In this document: piece by piece, positions 35,208 through 43,709 of the stretch
Layout: the number at the start of each line of letters is the position of its first letter
Numbering within the stretch: the stretch's first letter is position 1
Assembly: GCF_000725545.1 (NCBI RefSeq)
Contig: NZ_JNZP01000001.1
Coordinates: 310,001-374,000 of the forward strand
Length of the DNA stretch: 64,000 bases
Reading direction: 5' to 3'
DNA from: Streptomyces exfoliatus
GTDB lineage: Bacteria > Actinomycetota > Actinomycetes > Streptomycetales > Streptomycetaceae
Program-made: the position numbers and the translations under genes
Notes under the pieces: generated by a model
Seen by the model: only the letters and a program-made list of their open reading frames with translations
Databases searched by the model: none
Told to the model about the DNA's origin: nothing

Positions 35208-36203
35208 GTGGAAATCCTGGCATTCGGCGTGCAGGCGGACGAGAAGCCCCTGATCGAGAAGGCGTTCGCGGGGCACCACGACGTCCGCTGTCTGAGCGTC
35301 TTCCTCAGCGAGGACACCGCCCCCATCGCGGCCGGCTACGAGATCGTCTCCACCAGCGTCAACGCCAACCTGAACAACCGGGTCCTGCAGACCCTCGCCG
35401 CCGGCGGGACGCAGATGATCGCCCAGCGCTCGACGGGCTTCAACAACATCGACCTGGAGGTCGCCGAGCGCCTGGGCCTCACCGTCGCCCGTGTCTCGTA
35501 CTACTCGCCGTACTCCGTCGCGGAGTTCGCGTGGACCCTCGCCATGGCCGTCAACCGTCGGATCGTCCGCGCCTCCAACCGCACCCGCGACTTCGACTTC
35601 CGGCTCGACGGACTGATGGGCCGTGACCTGCGGGGCCGTACCGTCGGCGTCCTCGGCACCGGCAAGATCGGCGAGGCCTTCACCCGGATCGCCCACGGCT
35701 TCGGCATGAAGCTCCTCGGCTGGGACGTCGCCGAGAACCCCACCTGCGTCGCACTCGGCATGACGTACGTCGAGAAGGAACGGCTCCTCGCCGAGGCCGA
35801 CCTCATCAGCCTCCACGTGCCGCTGCTCCCCTCCACCCAGCACCTCCTCGACGCCGCCGCCCTCAAGATCATGAAGGACGACGCCATCCTGGTGAACTCC
35901 AGCCGCGGCGGTCTCATCGACACCGAGGCGCTGGTCGTCGAACTCCGGGGCGGACGCTTCGCCGGCGTCGGCCTCGACGTGTACGAGGCGGAGGCGGGGC
36001 TCTTCTTCCTCGACAGGTCCCTGGAGGTCGTCGAGGACGACACCCTGGCCCGCCTGGTCACCTTCCCGAACGTGGTGGTCACCTCCCACCAGGCGTACTA
36101 CACCGTGGACGCGGTCGGCCAGATCATCGACACCACGGTCCGGAACGTCCTCGACTACACCGCGGGGCGGCGCAGCGAGAACGTCCTGGTCCCGCGAGGC
36201 TAG
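35208..36203 (+). CDS. D-2-hydroxyacid (lactate-type) dehydrogenase
   Basis: This 331-residue NAD-dependent enzyme reduces a 2-keto acid to the D-hydroxy acid. It has the Rossmann motif GVLGTGKIG (147-155) and catalytic Arg233 (NSSRGG), Glu262 (DVYEAE) and His294 (SHQAYY). The FLDRSLE and HQAYYT segments fit D-lactate dehydrogenases of the LdhA group. The GTG at 35208 starts it. Its TAG stop codon lies within the left terminal repeat of the adjacent MITE-like element, so the element inserted at or very near the gene end. Confidence 0.9.
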   Translation: MEILAFGVQADEKPLIEKAFAGHHDVRCLSVFLSEDTAPIAAGYEIVSTSVNANLNNRVLQTLAAGGTQMIAQRSTGFNNIDLEVAERLGLTVARVSYYSPYSVAEFAWTLAMAVNRRIVRASNRTRDFDFRLDGLMGRDLRGRTVGVLGTGKIGEAFTRIAHGFGMKLLGWDVAENPTCVALGMTYVEKERLLAEADLISLHVPLLPSTQHLLDAAALKIMKDDAILVNSSRGGLIDTEALVVELRGGRFAGVGLDVYEAEAGLFFLDRSLEVVEDDTLARLVTFPNVVVTSHQAYYTVDAVGQIIDTTVRNVLDYTAGRRSENVLVPRG

Positions 36204-36404
36204 GGCCTGTCTTTCGGATCATGCCGGGCTCGCGGCGTCCGGTGCCGCGCCTCGCCGCGTTGTCGTCGGTCTCCCCCCAAGCTCTCGGCTTCGCTCGAGG
36301 AGGGCGGTACCCCCACCGCTCCGCGTTGGCTCCCTCCTCCGCCTTGCGATGCACGGCACCAGACGCCGCTCCCTGTTCCGGCCCGATCCAAAAGACAGGC
36401 CCTA
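36201..36404. mobile_element. MITE-like 204-bp element with 20-bp terminal inverted repeats
   Basis: The ends at 36201-36220 and 36385-36404 are inverted copies with one mismatch, and CTAG is found at both outer edges. The outer 45 bases on each side extend into an imperfect palindrome, so the element folds into a long hairpin. It has no coding capacity. The inner segment CCAAGCTCTCGGCTTCGCTC is a repeat I have seen widely in Streptomyces intergenic regions. An IS5-like parent with CTAG targets is a reasonable guess. Confidence 0.72.
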
Positions 36405-36405
36405 G

Positions 36406-38277
36406 TCAGACGAGCACCCCCGCGAGGAGCGAGGCGGTCAGCGCGGCCCCTTCGAGCGTCAGGACGGACTCGGGGTGGAACTGCACGCCCGCGAAGCCCG
36501 GCCCGCGCAGCGCGTGCACCTCGCCGGTCTCCGCGTCCCGGCTCACCTCGATCCGGTGCAGTGCCAGCTCCGTCGCCGTCCGATCGTCGCAGCGGGCGGT
36601 GAAGCTGTTGTAGAAGCCGACCGTCCGCTCCTGCCCGAACAGGTCGATCCGCATCTGGGCCCCCTGGAACGGGGTCCGCTTGCGGACGATCTCCAGGCCC
36701 AGTTCGGCGGCGATCAGCTCGTGCCCGAGGCAGACGCCGAGGAGACCGTGCCGGTGGTCCCGTACGAGGTCGGCCGTCAGACCGCGCAGGAAGCGCATCT
36801 TCGGGTCGGCGGTGTCCGAGGGGTTCCCGGGGCCGGGGCCGAGGACCACCGGCCCCTCGTGGGTCAGTGCCAGCTCGCGCAGCCCCGGCTCGTCGTAGCG
36901 GAGCACCGACACGTCGAGGCCGGAGGAGCGCAGGACGTGCGCCAGCATCGCCGTGAAGGTGTCCTCGGCGTCGATCACGAGGGCGTGGCCCGACAGCTCC
37001 GCCGACCGGACCTGCATCTTCAGCCAGAACGGCGCCAGATCGGCCCGCCGCGCGTCCAGGGCGGCCCGCACCCGCGGATCGTCGGCGAGGAGTACGGGGG
37101 CCGGTGCCGGTCCGCCGGACGGCCGCCCCTCCCGTACCCCCAGGGCGGTGAGCACGCCGGCCGCCTTCGCGTGGGTCTCCGCGACCTCGCCCGCCGGGTC
37201 CGAGTGCCGGACGAGGGTCGCGCCGACCGGCACCCGCAGCCGTCCGTCGGCGTCGATGTCGGCCGTCCGGATCAGGATGGGCGAGTCGAGCGTCTGGGCG
37301 CCGCCCTCGTCCGTGCCGAGCAGGGCGAGCGCCCCCGCGTAGTAGCCGCGCCCGCCCTCCTCGTGACGCTCGATCACCCGGCAGGCGTTCTGCACGGGCG
37401 AGCCGGTCACCGTCGCCGCGAACATCGTCTCCCGCAGCACCTCCCGCACGTCGAGCGAGGACCGGCCGCGCAACTCGTACTCGGTGTGCGCGAGATGGGC
37501 CATCTCCTTCAGGCGCGGGCCGATCACCACCCCGCCCATGTCGCCGACCGTGCACATCATCTTGAGCTCCTCGTCGACCACCATGGAGAGTTCCTCCGTC
37601 TCCTTCCGGTCGGCGAGGAAGCCGAGGAGGCCCTCGGCGGTGGGGGCGGTCCCGGCCGGGTAGCGGTAGGTGCCGCTGATCGGGTTCATCACGACCGTGC
37701 CTCCCGACATCCGGACGTGCACCTCGGGGCTCGCCCCGACGAGCGTCCGGTCGCCGGTGTGCACCACGAACGTCCAGTACGCGCCGCGCTCGCCGGCGAG
37801 CAGCCGCCGGAAGAGCGCGAGGGCGTCGGCCCGGCCGAAGCCCGGGATCTCACCGGTGTACGTCCGCCGGATGACGAAGTTCGCGCCCTCGCCGGAGCCG
37901 ATCTCCTCGTCGATGACCCGCCGCACGGTCCCGGCGTACTCCTCGTCGGAGACGTCGAACCCGCCGCCCTCGACGGTCACGTCGTGCGCGGGAAGCTGGG
38001 CGAGCGCCTCCGCGAGCGGCAGCTCGTACGTCTCGTCGGCGACGAGCACGGAGAGCGGGGTGCCGTCGTCCCGCACGTCGAAGCCCCGCTCCCGGATCTG
38101 CCGGAAGGGCACGAGCGCGAGCGTCGGCAGCGGGCCGACGGGCAGCTCGGCGAGGCGCTCGGCCTCGTGGACCCGGCCGATCAGCACCTCGACGGTGTCG
38201 TGGTCACGGCCGGGGGTGCGCCTGCGGAGCAGGGCGAAGGGCGGGCAGGAATCGTCGAGGAGACGGGAGAGGTCCAT
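36406..38277 (-). CDS. Anthranilate synthase, TrpE-TrpG fusion
   Basis: This 623-residue enzyme converts chorismate and glutamine to anthranilate. Residues 1 to about 410 are the TrpE-type chorismate domain (NPISGTYRYP, GSPVQNACRVIERHEEGGRGYYAGAL region), and residues about 430-623 are the glutaminase with the Cys of LLGVCLGHE and the HPES motif. The fused layout is that of Streptomyces TrpEG and PhzE. A Trp leader peptide and attenuator directly upstream show tryptophan control, so a primary trp role is more likely than phenazine synthesis. Confidence 0.9.
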   Translation of the reverse strand: MDLSRLLDDSCPPFALLRRRTPGRDHDTVEVLIGRVHEAERLAELPVGPLPTLALVPFRQIRERGFDVRDDGTPLSVLVADETYELPLAEALAQLPAHDVTVEGGGFDVSDEEYAGTVRRVIDEEIGSGEGANFVIRRTYTGEIPGFGRADALALFRRLLAGERGAYWTFVVHTGDRTLVGASPEVHVRMSGGTVVMNPISGTYRYPAGTAPTAEGLLGFLADRKETEELSMVVDEELKMMCTVGDMGGVVIGPRLKEMAHLAHTEYELRGRSSLDVREVLRETMFAATVTGSPVQNACRVIERHEEGGRGYYAGALALLGTDEGGAQTLDSPILIRTADIDADGRLRVPVGATLVRHSDPAGEVAETHAKAAGVLTALGVREGRPSGGPAPAPVLLADDPRVRAALDARRADLAPFWLKMQVRSAELSGHALVIDAEDTFTAMLAHVLRSSGLDVSVLRYDEPGLRELALTHEGPVVLGPGPGNPSDTADPKMRFLRGLTADLVRDHRHGLLGVCLGHELIAAELGLEIVRKRTPFQGAQMRIDLFGQERTVGFYNSFTARCDDRTATELALHRIEVSRDAETGEVHALRGPGFAGVQFHPESVLTLEGAALTASLLAGVLV

Positions 38278-38336
38278 GGGGCGGGTCTGTTCCTTCCGGG
38301 AGGACTACGGAGAGGAGGAGACGGCCCGGGTACGAG

Positions 38337-38361
38337 AAAAGGCCGCCCCTCGGGCGGCCTT
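38337..38361 (-). terminator. trp attenuator terminator
   Basis: On the minus strand AAGGCCGCCC (38361-38352) and GGGCGGCCTT (38348-38339) pair around GAG and run into TT. The 5' arm can pair instead with GGCGGCC within the leader coding region (38399-38393), forming an antiterminator. Confidence 0.85.
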
Positions 38362-38386
38362 CGCGTGTCAGTCGGTGTACGCGCGA

Positions 38387-38443
38387 TCAGTGGGCCGCCG
38401 GATGAGCGGTCCACCACCAGTTCTGGATCTGAGGCGCGAACAT
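38387..38443 (-). CDS. trpL: trp leader peptide with three tandem Trp codons
   Basis: The 18-residue peptide MFAPQIQNWWWTAHPAAH has three consecutive Trp codons (38419-38411). Ribosome stalling there leaves the 38399-38393 segment free to form the antiterminator; a ribosome running to the stop at 38387 covers it and lets the terminator form. The start codon lies 6 bases after a TACAGT -10 box, so the mRNA begins at the ATG. Trp leader peptides of this sequence type are known upstream of Streptomyces anthranilate synthase. Confidence 0.93.
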   Translation of the reverse strand: MFAPQIQNWWWTAHPAAH

Positions 38444-38449
38444 GCGAGC

Positions 38450-38455
38450 ACTGTA
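38450..38455 (-). promoter_or_regulatory. Promoter -10 box of trpL-trpEG
   Basis: TACAGT on the minus strand places the expected transcription start on the A of the trpL ATG at 38443. Confidence 0.7.
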
Positions 38456-38472
38456 ACCCGACGGGACACGGA

Positions 38473-38517
38473 AACGGGGCCCGGTCCGCACCGTGGACGG
38501 TGCGAGCCGGACCCCGA
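38473..38517 (-). terminator. Terminator of the amidase gene
   Basis: GCACCGT/ACGGTGC (38488-38494 with 38497-38503) is extended by GGTCC/GGACC (38483-38487 with 38509-38513), and the minus strand then reads GTTTCC. Confidence 0.7.
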
Positions 38518-38536
38518 GGCCCGTCGGACTACCCGA

Positions 38537-41341
38537 TCAGAAGATCAGATTGTAGCTCTGCCAGCCGGGACCGACCTGCACGCGCGGGGCGTACGGGGAG
38601 GTCGCGCTGCCGGTGCCCTTGTACAGCCACAGGGTGCCGGAACCGTCGCGGGCCACGAAGTCCACCTTGCCGTCGCCGGTGAGGTCGCTCGGTCCCACGA
38701 TGCTGTTGTAGATCTTCCAGCCGGTGCCGACCTGGACGCGCGGGGCGTACGGGGCGGTGGCGCTGCCGGTTCCCTTGTACAGCCAGATGATCCCGTTGGC
38801 GTCGCGGCCGATCAGGTCCGGCTTGCCGTCGGAGGTCAGGTCGCCGGTGCTGACGATGTTGTTGTAGATCTGCCAGCCGGTGCCGACCTTCACGCGGGGC
38901 GCGAACGGCACGGCCGGGGTGCCCGTGCCCTTGTACAGCCAGATGACACCCGACTTCTCACGGGCGATCAGGTCGGCCTTGCCGTCACCGGTCAGGTCGC
39001 GGACGCCCATGATCTGGTCGTAGATCTGCCAGCCGCCACCGGTCCTCAGCCGCGCCTTGAACGGCGCGGAGGGGTTGCCGCTGCCCTGGTAGTACCAGAG
39101 CACGCCGGAGGCGTCGCGGGCGACGGCGTCGCCGGTGCCGTCGGCGCGGAGCGCCGTCATCGGGGTGACCGCGTTGTAGACCCCCCAGCCACCCCCGACC
39201 CGGTACCGGGTCAGGAACGGCGCGGTGGAGCTGCCGGTGCCCTGGTACTGCCAGAGGACACCGGAGGTGTCACGGGCGAGGAGGTTGTAGCGGTTGTTCG
39301 CGGGGACGGGGGCGGTGGCGGGAGCTTCGGTGATCTCGCTCTGCTTCACCCAGACGATCTTGTGGTGGTAGCGGATCGGCACGAACATCGTGGAGCCGAT
39401 GACGTTCTTCTGCGCGGAGCCGAACCACTCGTCGCCCGCCACGGCCGGACCGGCCTTCACGTAGGCCTGGTCGGCCGGGAGGGAGAACTCCGTGAGCGAG
39501 TCGTTCTCGTCGCCCGGCGCTTCGAGACCGGCGGCCGTGTAGGCGGCGGTCTCGGGGTAGGAGCGGCCGTAGATCTTGGCCGGGGTCTCAGCGGACCTGG
39601 CCTTCACCGTGGTGGCGCTCACCGGCGCGGTGTACTGGCCGCCGGGGTTGTGGAACCACGCCTTCACGCCCGCGTACCAGATCGCGGTCCAGTCGGACCG
39701 GACCTCGGCGACGACGTACAGACCACCGGCGCGGAGCTTGCTGCCGTAGTACCAGCCCAGGGTCGGGTCGTTGCCGGTGAAGTACGGGTCCTTGACGATC
39801 GGGTCGCTGGTCGAGGGCCCCGTGTGCAGGTAGACGAAGTTCGACGGCCGCGGGGACGCGGTCAGCGTCTGCCCGGTGTCCTCGTCGACGTACGTCAGCT
39901 TGGGCTGGTTGGCCTCGGTGAGCGGCGGCACCGCGCGGACCGTCTGCCCGGCACGGAGCAGGCCGCCCGCGCCCTTGTCGCCCTGGGGGGCGCCGAGCAG
40001 GGACATGTAGTAGTTCCAGTCCCAGTACGGGCCCGCGTCCCAATGGAGGTCGCCGGTGCGGCCGTCCGTCGCGAGCGCCACCTCGTCGTGGCCGATGATG
40101 TGCTCACGGTCGAGCGGTACGTTGTACTGCTTGGCCAGGTGCTTCACCAGCTCGGCGGAGGTGCGGTAGAGCTGCGGGTCGAACCAGAAGCCCTCCTTGA
40201 GGGCCCAGCCCACATGCTCCACACCGATGGTGTGCATGTTGTGGCTCCAGTTGCCCGCGTGCCAGGCCACGTCCTTGTTCTGGACCAGCTGGTTGACCAG
40301 GTCGCCCTTCTCGCTGACCAGGTACTGGGCGCTGACCGCACCCGTCGGGCTGCTCAGCGTGTTGTACGAAGAGGTCCAGTCGCCCTCGGTGTCGTGGATG
40401 ACGATCTGCCGGATGTCCATGCCGTCGGCGGGACGGTTGGCGAAGGTGAAGTTCTTCCGCCCCGTGGACGTGGGGACGATGAACTTGGCCTGGCAGTTCA
40501 CGGTCGTCGGGCATTCGAGGGTCGCCGTCGTCGCCGTGGTGGTCGCGAAGGAGGCGGCCAGCGGCACGTTCGCCGGTTTCACCGGCTCGACCGAGGGGTC
40601 GGCCGGCAGGGCGACCTGCTCGCCGTCGAGGGTGAGCGCTCGCTCGCCGTTCTCGATCGACTCGAAGACGCGCTTCGCGAAGACGTCGGCGCCCTTCTTC
40701 TGCGAGGACTCGCTGAACCGGGCCACGGCCGGGTACCAGTCGCCCGGTTCCTCGGACAGCTCGGCACCGGCCTGTTTCTGGTACTCGGCCAGGAGCGCGG
40801 CGCCGGCCCGGATGGAGGCGTTGGTGTCGTTCTGGACGGCCTCGGTGGAGCTGTCGATCAGCTCGGCGGCCTTGTCCAGGGTGTGCAGCTTCGGGTCGTC
40901 GGTGTCCACGACCGACTTCTCGAGGATGCGGCGGACGGCCTCCGGGTCGAAGTTCTTCTCGAACTCCGCGTGGCCGCTGCCGTTGGAGTGCCGGATCTGC
41001 TCGTCGGTGATCTCGACCTCGACATCGCCCGGGTCGACCTTCGTCAGGCCCATGACGTTGTACCCGCCGGTGGTGCTGGGCGCGCCGTCGTGCGACTCCC
41101 ACAGCGACTTCTGGTACGACACCGCCATCAGCACGCTCTGCGGCACATCGAACTCGCGCGCCGCGTTTGCGAACTGCGACTGCAGGGAAGTGTCCCCAGC
41201 AGCCTTGCCGTCGTCCGCCGTGCCCAGGAGGCTCGGTGAGGCGACCGCGAGGGTGCCGATCGTCGCCGTGGCGACGACGGCGGCCGCCGCTCCGTACAAG
41301 AGTCGTTTCTTCTTGCGGTCCCTGCGGTGCCTCTGGGTCAC
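38537..41341 (-). CDS. Large secreted N-acetylmuramoyl-L-alanine amidase with FG-GAP-like repeats
   Basis: This 934-residue protein has a signal anchor (about 12-36), a helical linker, and an Amidase_2 domain near residues 300-440 with zinc ligands His316 (VIHDTEGDW), His418 (IIGHDEV) and Asp435 (HWDAGPYWDW). It cuts the bond between muramic acid and peptide stem. A wall- or protein-binding middle region follows, then about 250 residues of five FG-GAP/VCBS-like repeats of about 50 residues (GDLTGDGKADLIAR..SGVIWLYKGTG). The GTG at 41341 fits an AGGGG site better than GTG 41347. Other Streptomyces have a like-placed amidase. Confidence 0.88.
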   Translation of the reverse strand: MTQRHRRDRKKKRLLYGAAAAVVATATIGTLAVASPSLLGTADDGKAAGDTSLQSQFANAAREFDVPQSVLMAVSYQKSLWESHDGAPSTTGGYNVMGLTKVDPGDVEVEITDEQIRHSNGSGHAEFEKNFDPEAVRRILEKSVVDTDDPKLHTLDKAAELIDSSTEAVQNDTNASIRAGAALLAEYQKQAGAELSEEPGDWYPAVARFSESSQKKGADVFAKRVFESIENGERALTLDGEQVALPADPSVEPVKPANVPLAASFATTTATTATLECPTTVNCQAKFIVPTSTGRKNFTFANRPADGMDIRQIVIHDTEGDWTSSYNTLSSPTGAVSAQYLVSEKGDLVNQLVQNKDVAWHAGNWSHNMHTIGVEHVGWALKEGFWFDPQLYRTSAELVKHLAKQYNVPLDREHIIGHDEVALATDGRTGDLHWDAGPYWDWNYYMSLLGAPQGDKGAGGLLRAGQTVRAVPPLTEANQPKLTYVDEDTGQTLTASPRPSNFVYLHTGPSTSDPIVKDPYFTGNDPTLGWYYGSKLRAGGLYVVAEVRSDWTAIWYAGVKAWFHNPGGQYTAPVSATTVKARSAETPAKIYGRSYPETAAYTAAGLEAPGDENDSLTEFSLPADQAYVKAGPAVAGDEWFGSAQKNVIGSTMFVPIRYHHKIVWVKQSEITEAPATAPVPANNRYNLLARDTSGVLWQYQGTGSSTAPFLTRYRVGGGWGVYNAVTPMTALRADGTGDAVARDASGVLWYYQGSGNPSAPFKARLRTGGGWQIYDQIMGVRDLTGDGKADLIAREKSGVIWLYKGTGTPAVPFAPRVKVGTGWQIYNNIVSTGDLTSDGKPDLIGRDANGIIWLYKGTGSATAPYAPRVQVGTGWKIYNSIVGPSDLTGDGKVDFVARDGSGTLWLYKGTGSATSPYAPRVQVGPGWQSYNLIF
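38540..39290 (-). repeat. DNA encoding five tandem FG-GAP-like repeats
   Basis: Five repeats of about 150 bases each encode units around LTGDGKADLIAR and IWLYKGTG. Units 3 to 5 are most alike, suggesting recent duplication or recombination within the amidase gene. Confidence 0.7.
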
Positions 41342-41483
41342 GCCCACCCCTGTAGTTCGACTGTGAACTTGTTGAAACGGGCCAGAGGGTAACACCCCCC
41401 GAAGGCGTGAAGATCGCCCTTGGACATATCGGGCGCGCGTCTCAGCCACTGGTCAGGGGGACAGGACCGGACGAAGAACCCCG

Positions 41484-41489
41484 TAATGT
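41484..41489 (+). promoter_or_regulatory. -10 box, leaderless start of DAHP synthase
   Basis: TAATGT ends 7 bases before the GTG at 41497, matching a leaderless mRNA. Confidence 0.6.
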
Positions 41490-41496
41490 GGTGGGT

Positions 41497-42849
41497 GTGA
41501 CCGTGAACGCTGATTCCCACGCCGTCGCCAAGGCGACCTGGCGAGACCTGCCCGCGGCGCAGCAGCCCGAGTACCCCGATGCCGAGGCTCTGCGCGATGT
41601 GATCGCGGACCTCGAGTCGTATCCTCCGCTCGTCTTCGCCGGCGAGTGCGACCAGCTGCGCGCCCGGATGGGAGCCGTCGCCCGTGGCGAGGCGTTCCTG
41701 CTCCAGGGCGGCGACTGCGCCGAGGCCTTCGACGCCGTGTCCGCCGACCACATCAGGGCCAAGCTCAAGACGCTGCTCCAGATGAGCGCCGTCCTCACCT
41801 ACGCGGCCTCCGTGCCCGTGGTGAAGGTCGGCCGCATCGCCGGCCAGTACTCGAAGCCCCGCTCCAAGGGCACCGAGACCCGTGACGGCGTGACCCTGCC
41901 GACGTACCGGGGCGACTCGGTCAACGGCTTCGCCTTCGACGAGAAGTCCCGCATCCCGGACCCCGAGCGCCTGAAGCGGATGTACAACGCCTCCGCCTCC
42001 ACGCTCAACCTGGTGCGCGCCTTCACCACCGGCGGCTACGCCGACCTGCGCCAGGTGCACGCCTGGAACCAGGACTTCGTCAAGGCGTCCCCCTCCGGAC
42101 AGCGCTACGAGCAGCTGGCCCGCGAGATCGACAACGCGCTGAACTTCATGAAGGCCTGCGGCACCGACCCGGCCGAGTTCAAGGCCGTCGAGTTCTACGC
42201 CTCCCACGAGGCGCTGCTGCTCGACTACGAGGGCGCCCTCACGCGTACGGACTCGCGCACCGGCAAGCTGTACGACACCTCCGGCCACATGGTCTGGATC
42301 GGCGAGCGCACCCGCCAGCTGGACCACGCCCACATCGAGTTCGCCTCGCGGATCGCGAACCCGATCGGCATCAAGCTGGGCCCGACCACCTCGGTGGACG
42401 AGGCGCTGACGTACATCGACCGTCTCGACCCCGACCGCGAGCCCGGCCGGCTGACCTTCATCGTCCGCATGGGCGCCGACAAGGTCCGTGACAAGCTCCC
42501 CGAGCTGGTCGAGAAGGTCACCGCCTCCGGTGCGGTCGTCGCCTGGGTCACCGACCCGATGCACGGCAACACCTTCGAGGCCGCCTCCGGCCACAAGACG
42601 CGCCGTTTCGACGACGTGCTCGACGAGGTCAAGGGCTTCTTCGAGGTCCACAAGGGCCTCGGCACCCACCCGGGCGGCATCCACGTCGAGCTCACCGGTG
42701 ACGACGTCACCGAGTGCGTCGGCGGCGGCGACGAGATCTTCGTCGACGACCTGCACCAGCGCTACGAGACGGCCTGCGACCCGCGCCTCAACCGCAGCCA
42801 GTCCCTCGACCTGGCGTTCCTGGTGGCGGAGATGTACCGCGATCAGTAA
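41497..42849 (+). CDS. Class II DAHP synthase (first enzyme of the shikimate pathway)
   Basis: This 450-residue enzyme condenses phosphoenolpyruvate and erythrose 4-phosphate. It is of the plant-like class II type: QGGDCAEAF, RIAGQYSKPRS, the metal-site HGNTFEA and GGIHVELTGDDVTEC are all present. M. tuberculosis AroG (Rv2178c) has the same type and neighbourhood. The start GTG 41497 (VTVNADSH) is supported by family N-termini and by the -10 box. A longer start at 41407 would place the promoter inside the gene. Confidence 0.94.
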   Translation: MTVNADSHAVAKATWRDLPAAQQPEYPDAEALRDVIADLESYPPLVFAGECDQLRARMGAVARGEAFLLQGGDCAEAFDAVSADHIRAKLKTLLQMSAVLTYAASVPVVKVGRIAGQYSKPRSKGTETRDGVTLPTYRGDSVNGFAFDEKSRIPDPERLKRMYNASASTLNLVRAFTTGGYADLRQVHAWNQDFVKASPSGQRYEQLAREIDNALNFMKACGTDPAEFKAVEFYASHEALLLDYEGALTRTDSRTGKLYDTSGHMVWIGERTRQLDHAHIEFASRIANPIGIKLGPTTSVDEALTYIDRLDPDREPGRLTFIVRMGADKVRDKLPELVEKVTASGAVVAWVTDPMHGNTFEAASGHKTRRFDDVLDEVKGFFEVHKGLGTHPGGIHVELTGDDVTECVGGGDEIFVDDLHQRYETACDPRLNRSQSLDLAFLVAEMYRDQ

Positions 42850-42858
42850 GTAGGTACC

Positions 42859-42905
42859 TACGACGACGGGGCGCGGATCCATGTGATCCGCGCCCCATCG
42901 TCGTA
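42859..42905 (+). terminator. Terminator after DAHP synthase
   Basis: A 21-bp stem with one mismatch (42859-42879 with 42885-42905). Confidence 0.85.
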
Positions 42906-42936
42906 TCCAGGGCTTTTGCGGTCCCCCCGCGCCGGG

Positions 42937-42955
42937 TAAGGTTAGGTTAGCCTTA
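42937..42955 (+). promoter_or_regulatory. Iron box (DmdR1-type) before bfd
   Basis: TAAGGTTAGGTTAGCCTTA matches the Streptomyces iron-box consensus TTAGGTTAGGCTAACCTAA at 15 of 19 positions. It overlaps possible -10 sequences (TAGGTT at 42943-42948), so an iron-loaded DtxR-type repressor would block transcription. Confidence 0.75.
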
Positions 42956-42981
42956 TCGATCACGGCGGGAGGTGAACCGCG

Positions 42982-43236
42982 TTGTACGTCTGCTCATGCT
43001 TCGGTGTGACGGAGAAGCAGGTCAAGGAGCATGCGAGCGCGGGCGCCTGCACGCCTCGCCAGATCGCCTCCGCCTGCAAGGCCGGAACGGACTGCGGTTC
43101 CTGTGTCCGTCGAATTCAGGCCATTCTCGGTCGCGGCAACTGCCCCCGGCGCGAACTCCTCGACCAGGGCGTTCCCGCGCTGACCGCAGAGCCCGCCGTC
43201 GTCGGGGAAGTCGCCCGGCTCGGGGAAGCCGCCTAG
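42982..43236 (+). CDS. bfd: Bacterioferritin-associated ferredoxin
   Basis: This 84-residue protein binds a [2Fe-2S] cluster through Cys4, Cys6, Cys38 and Cys41 (VCSC and DCGSC) and, in other bacteria, docks on bacterioferritin to reduce and release stored iron. The TTG start at 42982 has an excellent GGGAGGTGA site. An iron box in the promoter suggests expression when iron is scarce, the time to unload ferritin. Its stop shares bases with the stop of the convergent bfr gene. Confidence 0.92.
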   Translation: MYVCSCFGVTEKQVKEHASAGACTPRQIASACKAGTDCGSCVRRIQAILGRGNCPRRELLDQGVPALTAEPAVVGEVARLGEAA

Positions 43237-43709
43237 CTCGGCTGCTCGATCAGCGTCGAGATGTAGAGCGCCTCGCCCAGGGACTCGATCAGCTCCAGCT
43301 GCGTGTCCAGGTAGTCGATGTGGTGCTCCTCGTCGGCGAGGATCTCCTCGAAGAGGTTCGCCGAGGTGATGTCACCCTTGGCGCGCATGACCTCGATGCC
43401 GCGCTTGAGGCGGTCGATCGCCTCCACCTCGACCTGCCGGTCCGCCTGGAACATCTCGGTGATGGTCTGGCCGACCCGCACATGGAAGAGCCGCTGGTAG
43501 TTGGGCAGACCGTCGAGCATGAGGATGCGCTCGGTGATCTTGTCCGCGTGCTTCATCTCATCGATGGACTCTTCGCGGGTGTACTTGGCGAGCTTCGTCC
43601 ACCCCTTGTTGTCCTGGATGCGGTAGTGCAGCCAGTACTGGTTGATGGCCGTCAGCTCGCCGGTCAGCTGCTCGTTGAGGAACTCGAGGACCTCGGGGTC
43701 GCCCTGCAT
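43233..43709 (-). CDS. bfr: Bacterioferritin
   Basis: This 158-residue protein forms the 24-mer iron store. Ferroxidase ligands Glu18, Glu51, His54, Glu94, Glu127 and His130 are all present, and Met52, which binds haem between subunits, is kept. ATG 43709 has an AAGGAG site; the open frame extends 6 codons further upstream without support. It converges on bfd with overlapping stop codons at 43233-43236. Confidence 0.95.
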   Translation of the reverse strand: MQGDPEVLEFLNEQLTGELTAINQYWLHYRIQDNKGWTKLAKYTREESIDEMKHADKITERILMLDGLPNYQRLFHVRVGQTITEMFQADRQVEVEAIDRLKRGIEVMRAKGDITSANLFEEILADEEHHIDYLDTQLELIESLGEALYISTLIEQPS

